DNA of 6,571 nucleotides. Source: Candidatus Omnitrophota bacterium. GTDB lineage: Bacteria; Omnitrophota; Gorgyraeia; S143-82. This document shows positions 5,898-6,571 of the stretch, piece by piece. The stretch's first letter is position 1. The number at the start of each line of letters is the position of its first letter. Below the pieces are notes generated by a model that searched no databases, was not told the origin of the DNA, and worked only from the letters and a program-made list of their open reading frames with translations. The DNA is taken from contig JAMOOT010000322.1 in assembly GCA_027065215.1 (NCBI GenBank), positions 1 to 6,571 of the forward strand, written 5' to 3'. The position numbers and the translations under genes are program-made.

Positions 5898-6571
5898 ATG
5901 AGGTTTGAAACCCGTTGCCTGCATGGAGGTTTTGATCCTTTTCGATTCAGTGATAATCCATCTTTGCCCCCAATATATCAGAATACCTCTTTTTTATTTC
6001 AGTCCCCTCAAGATGCCGCTGATTTGTTTTCGTTAGATGAAGTTGGACATCTGTATTCTCGTATAAGTAATCCTACGATAGAGGCCTTAGAGAGTAGGAT
6101 TGCCAGTCTGGAGGGGGGGGTAAGTGCAGTAGCAACGAGTTCAGGGCAATCGGCTATCACTCTAACCATCCTTACTCTGGCAGAAGAAGGCGATGAAATA
6201 ATCTCTTCTCCGTATCTTTATGGTGGAACTTATACTCTTTTTAAGTATACCCTTTCTCGATTAGGGATAAGCGTGAAGTTTGTGGATGTAAACCAGCCTG
6301 AAGAACTTGAAAAGGCAATAACTGACAGGACAAAAGCGGTTTATGCGGAGATCTTGGGAAATCCATCATTGGTTCCGTTGGATATCGAAACAGTTAGCGA
6401 AGTAGCGCATAGGCATAACCTCCCGTTGATAGTGGACAATACCTTTGCTACCCCTTATTTGGTTCAGCCGATAAGATGGGGGGCAGATATAGTAGTGCAT
6501 TCTTTGACAAAATACCTTAGTGGACACGGGACTTCTATTGGAGGAATCGTCGTGGATGGGGGTAGATTTGA
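5898..6571 (+). CDS. metY: O-acetylhomoserine sulfhydrylase (Cys/Met metabolism PLP enzyme), 3' truncated by window edge
   Basis: The first 224 codons of a pyridoxal-phosphate enzyme that joins O-acetylhomoserine to sulfide (or methanethiol) to give homocysteine (or methionine); cytoplasmic and normally tetrameric. Opening residues FETRCLHGG and the PPIYQNTSF segment (24-32) are typical of the family. YSRISNPT (53-60) supplies the Tyr/Arg that reach a neighbouring subunit's cofactor phosphate; SSGQSAI (81-87) is the phosphate-binding turn; VDNTFATP (179-186) carries D180, which pairs with the pyridine nitrogen; HSLTKYLSGHG (201-211) contains the Schiff-base lysine K205. The GNPSL (154-158) and TSIGGIVVDGG (212-222) segments favour O-acetylhomoserine sulfhydrylase over cystathionine gamma-synthase or gamma-lyase. 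The full protein should be about 420-430 residues, so roughly half is missing. A run of eight G at 6113-6120 sits in codons 72-75. The gene follows the aldolase-like gene closely and probably shares its transcript. Confidence 0.93.
   Translation, partial: MRFETRCLHGGFDPFRFSDNPSLPPIYQNTSFLFQSPQDAADLFSLDEVGHLYSRISNPTIEALESRIASLEGGVSAVATSSGQSAITLTILTLAEEGDEIISSPYLYGGTYTLFKYTLSRLGISVKFVDVNQPEELEKAITDRTKAVYAEILGNPSLVPLDIETVSEVAHRHNLPLIVDNTFATPYLVQPIRWGADIVVHSLTKYLSGHGTSIGGIVVDGGRF

Overview
The window comes from a moderately AT-rich prokaryotic genome. All genes lie on the + strand and most have clear Shine-Dalgarno sites, so a bacterium is most likely. No gene fixes the phylum. A GTP-dependent PEP carboxykinase, an AAA-like/PD-(D/E)XK protein of the DUF1703 type and a TPR-tailed glycosyltransferase are all often found in anaerobic and uncultured lineages, but that is only a hint.

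Layout. (1) Positions 1-1055 hold the C-terminal part of GTP-type phosphoenolpyruvate carboxykinase, entering from the left edge. (2) Positions 1056-1362 are an AT-rich gap with no gene; it holds a possible -10 box, a 9-bp direct repeat and weak palindromes. (3) Positions 1363-2910 encode an intact AAA-ATPase-like protein with a C-terminal PD-(D/E)XK nuclease fold. Its codon use (ATA, AGG/AGA, GAG, purine-rich) differs from its neighbours, so it looks like an inserted accessory gene. (4) From 2990 to the right edge runs a tight gene cluster: a divergent TsaB-like protein (2990-3556), a GT-C-type membrane glycosyltransferase with C-terminal TPRs (3531-5306), a short class II aldolase/adducin-family protein (5288-5878) and the first 224 codons of O-acetylhomoserine sulfhydrylase (5898-6571, cut by the edge).

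Genes 2990-3556, 3531-5306 and 5288-5878 overlap by 26 and 19 bases, and the last gap is 19 bases. They are therefore probably transcribed together with translational coupling, although their predicted roles (tRNA t6A modification, envelope glycosylation, a small metal-dependent aldolase fold, sulfur amino-acid synthesis) do not form one obvious pathway. The best functional link is the aldolase-like gene next to the sulfhydrylase, which could mean a sulfur or carbon salvage step. I found no RNA gene, CRISPR array, insertion sequence or convincing terminator, and no clear evidence of a wholly new system.
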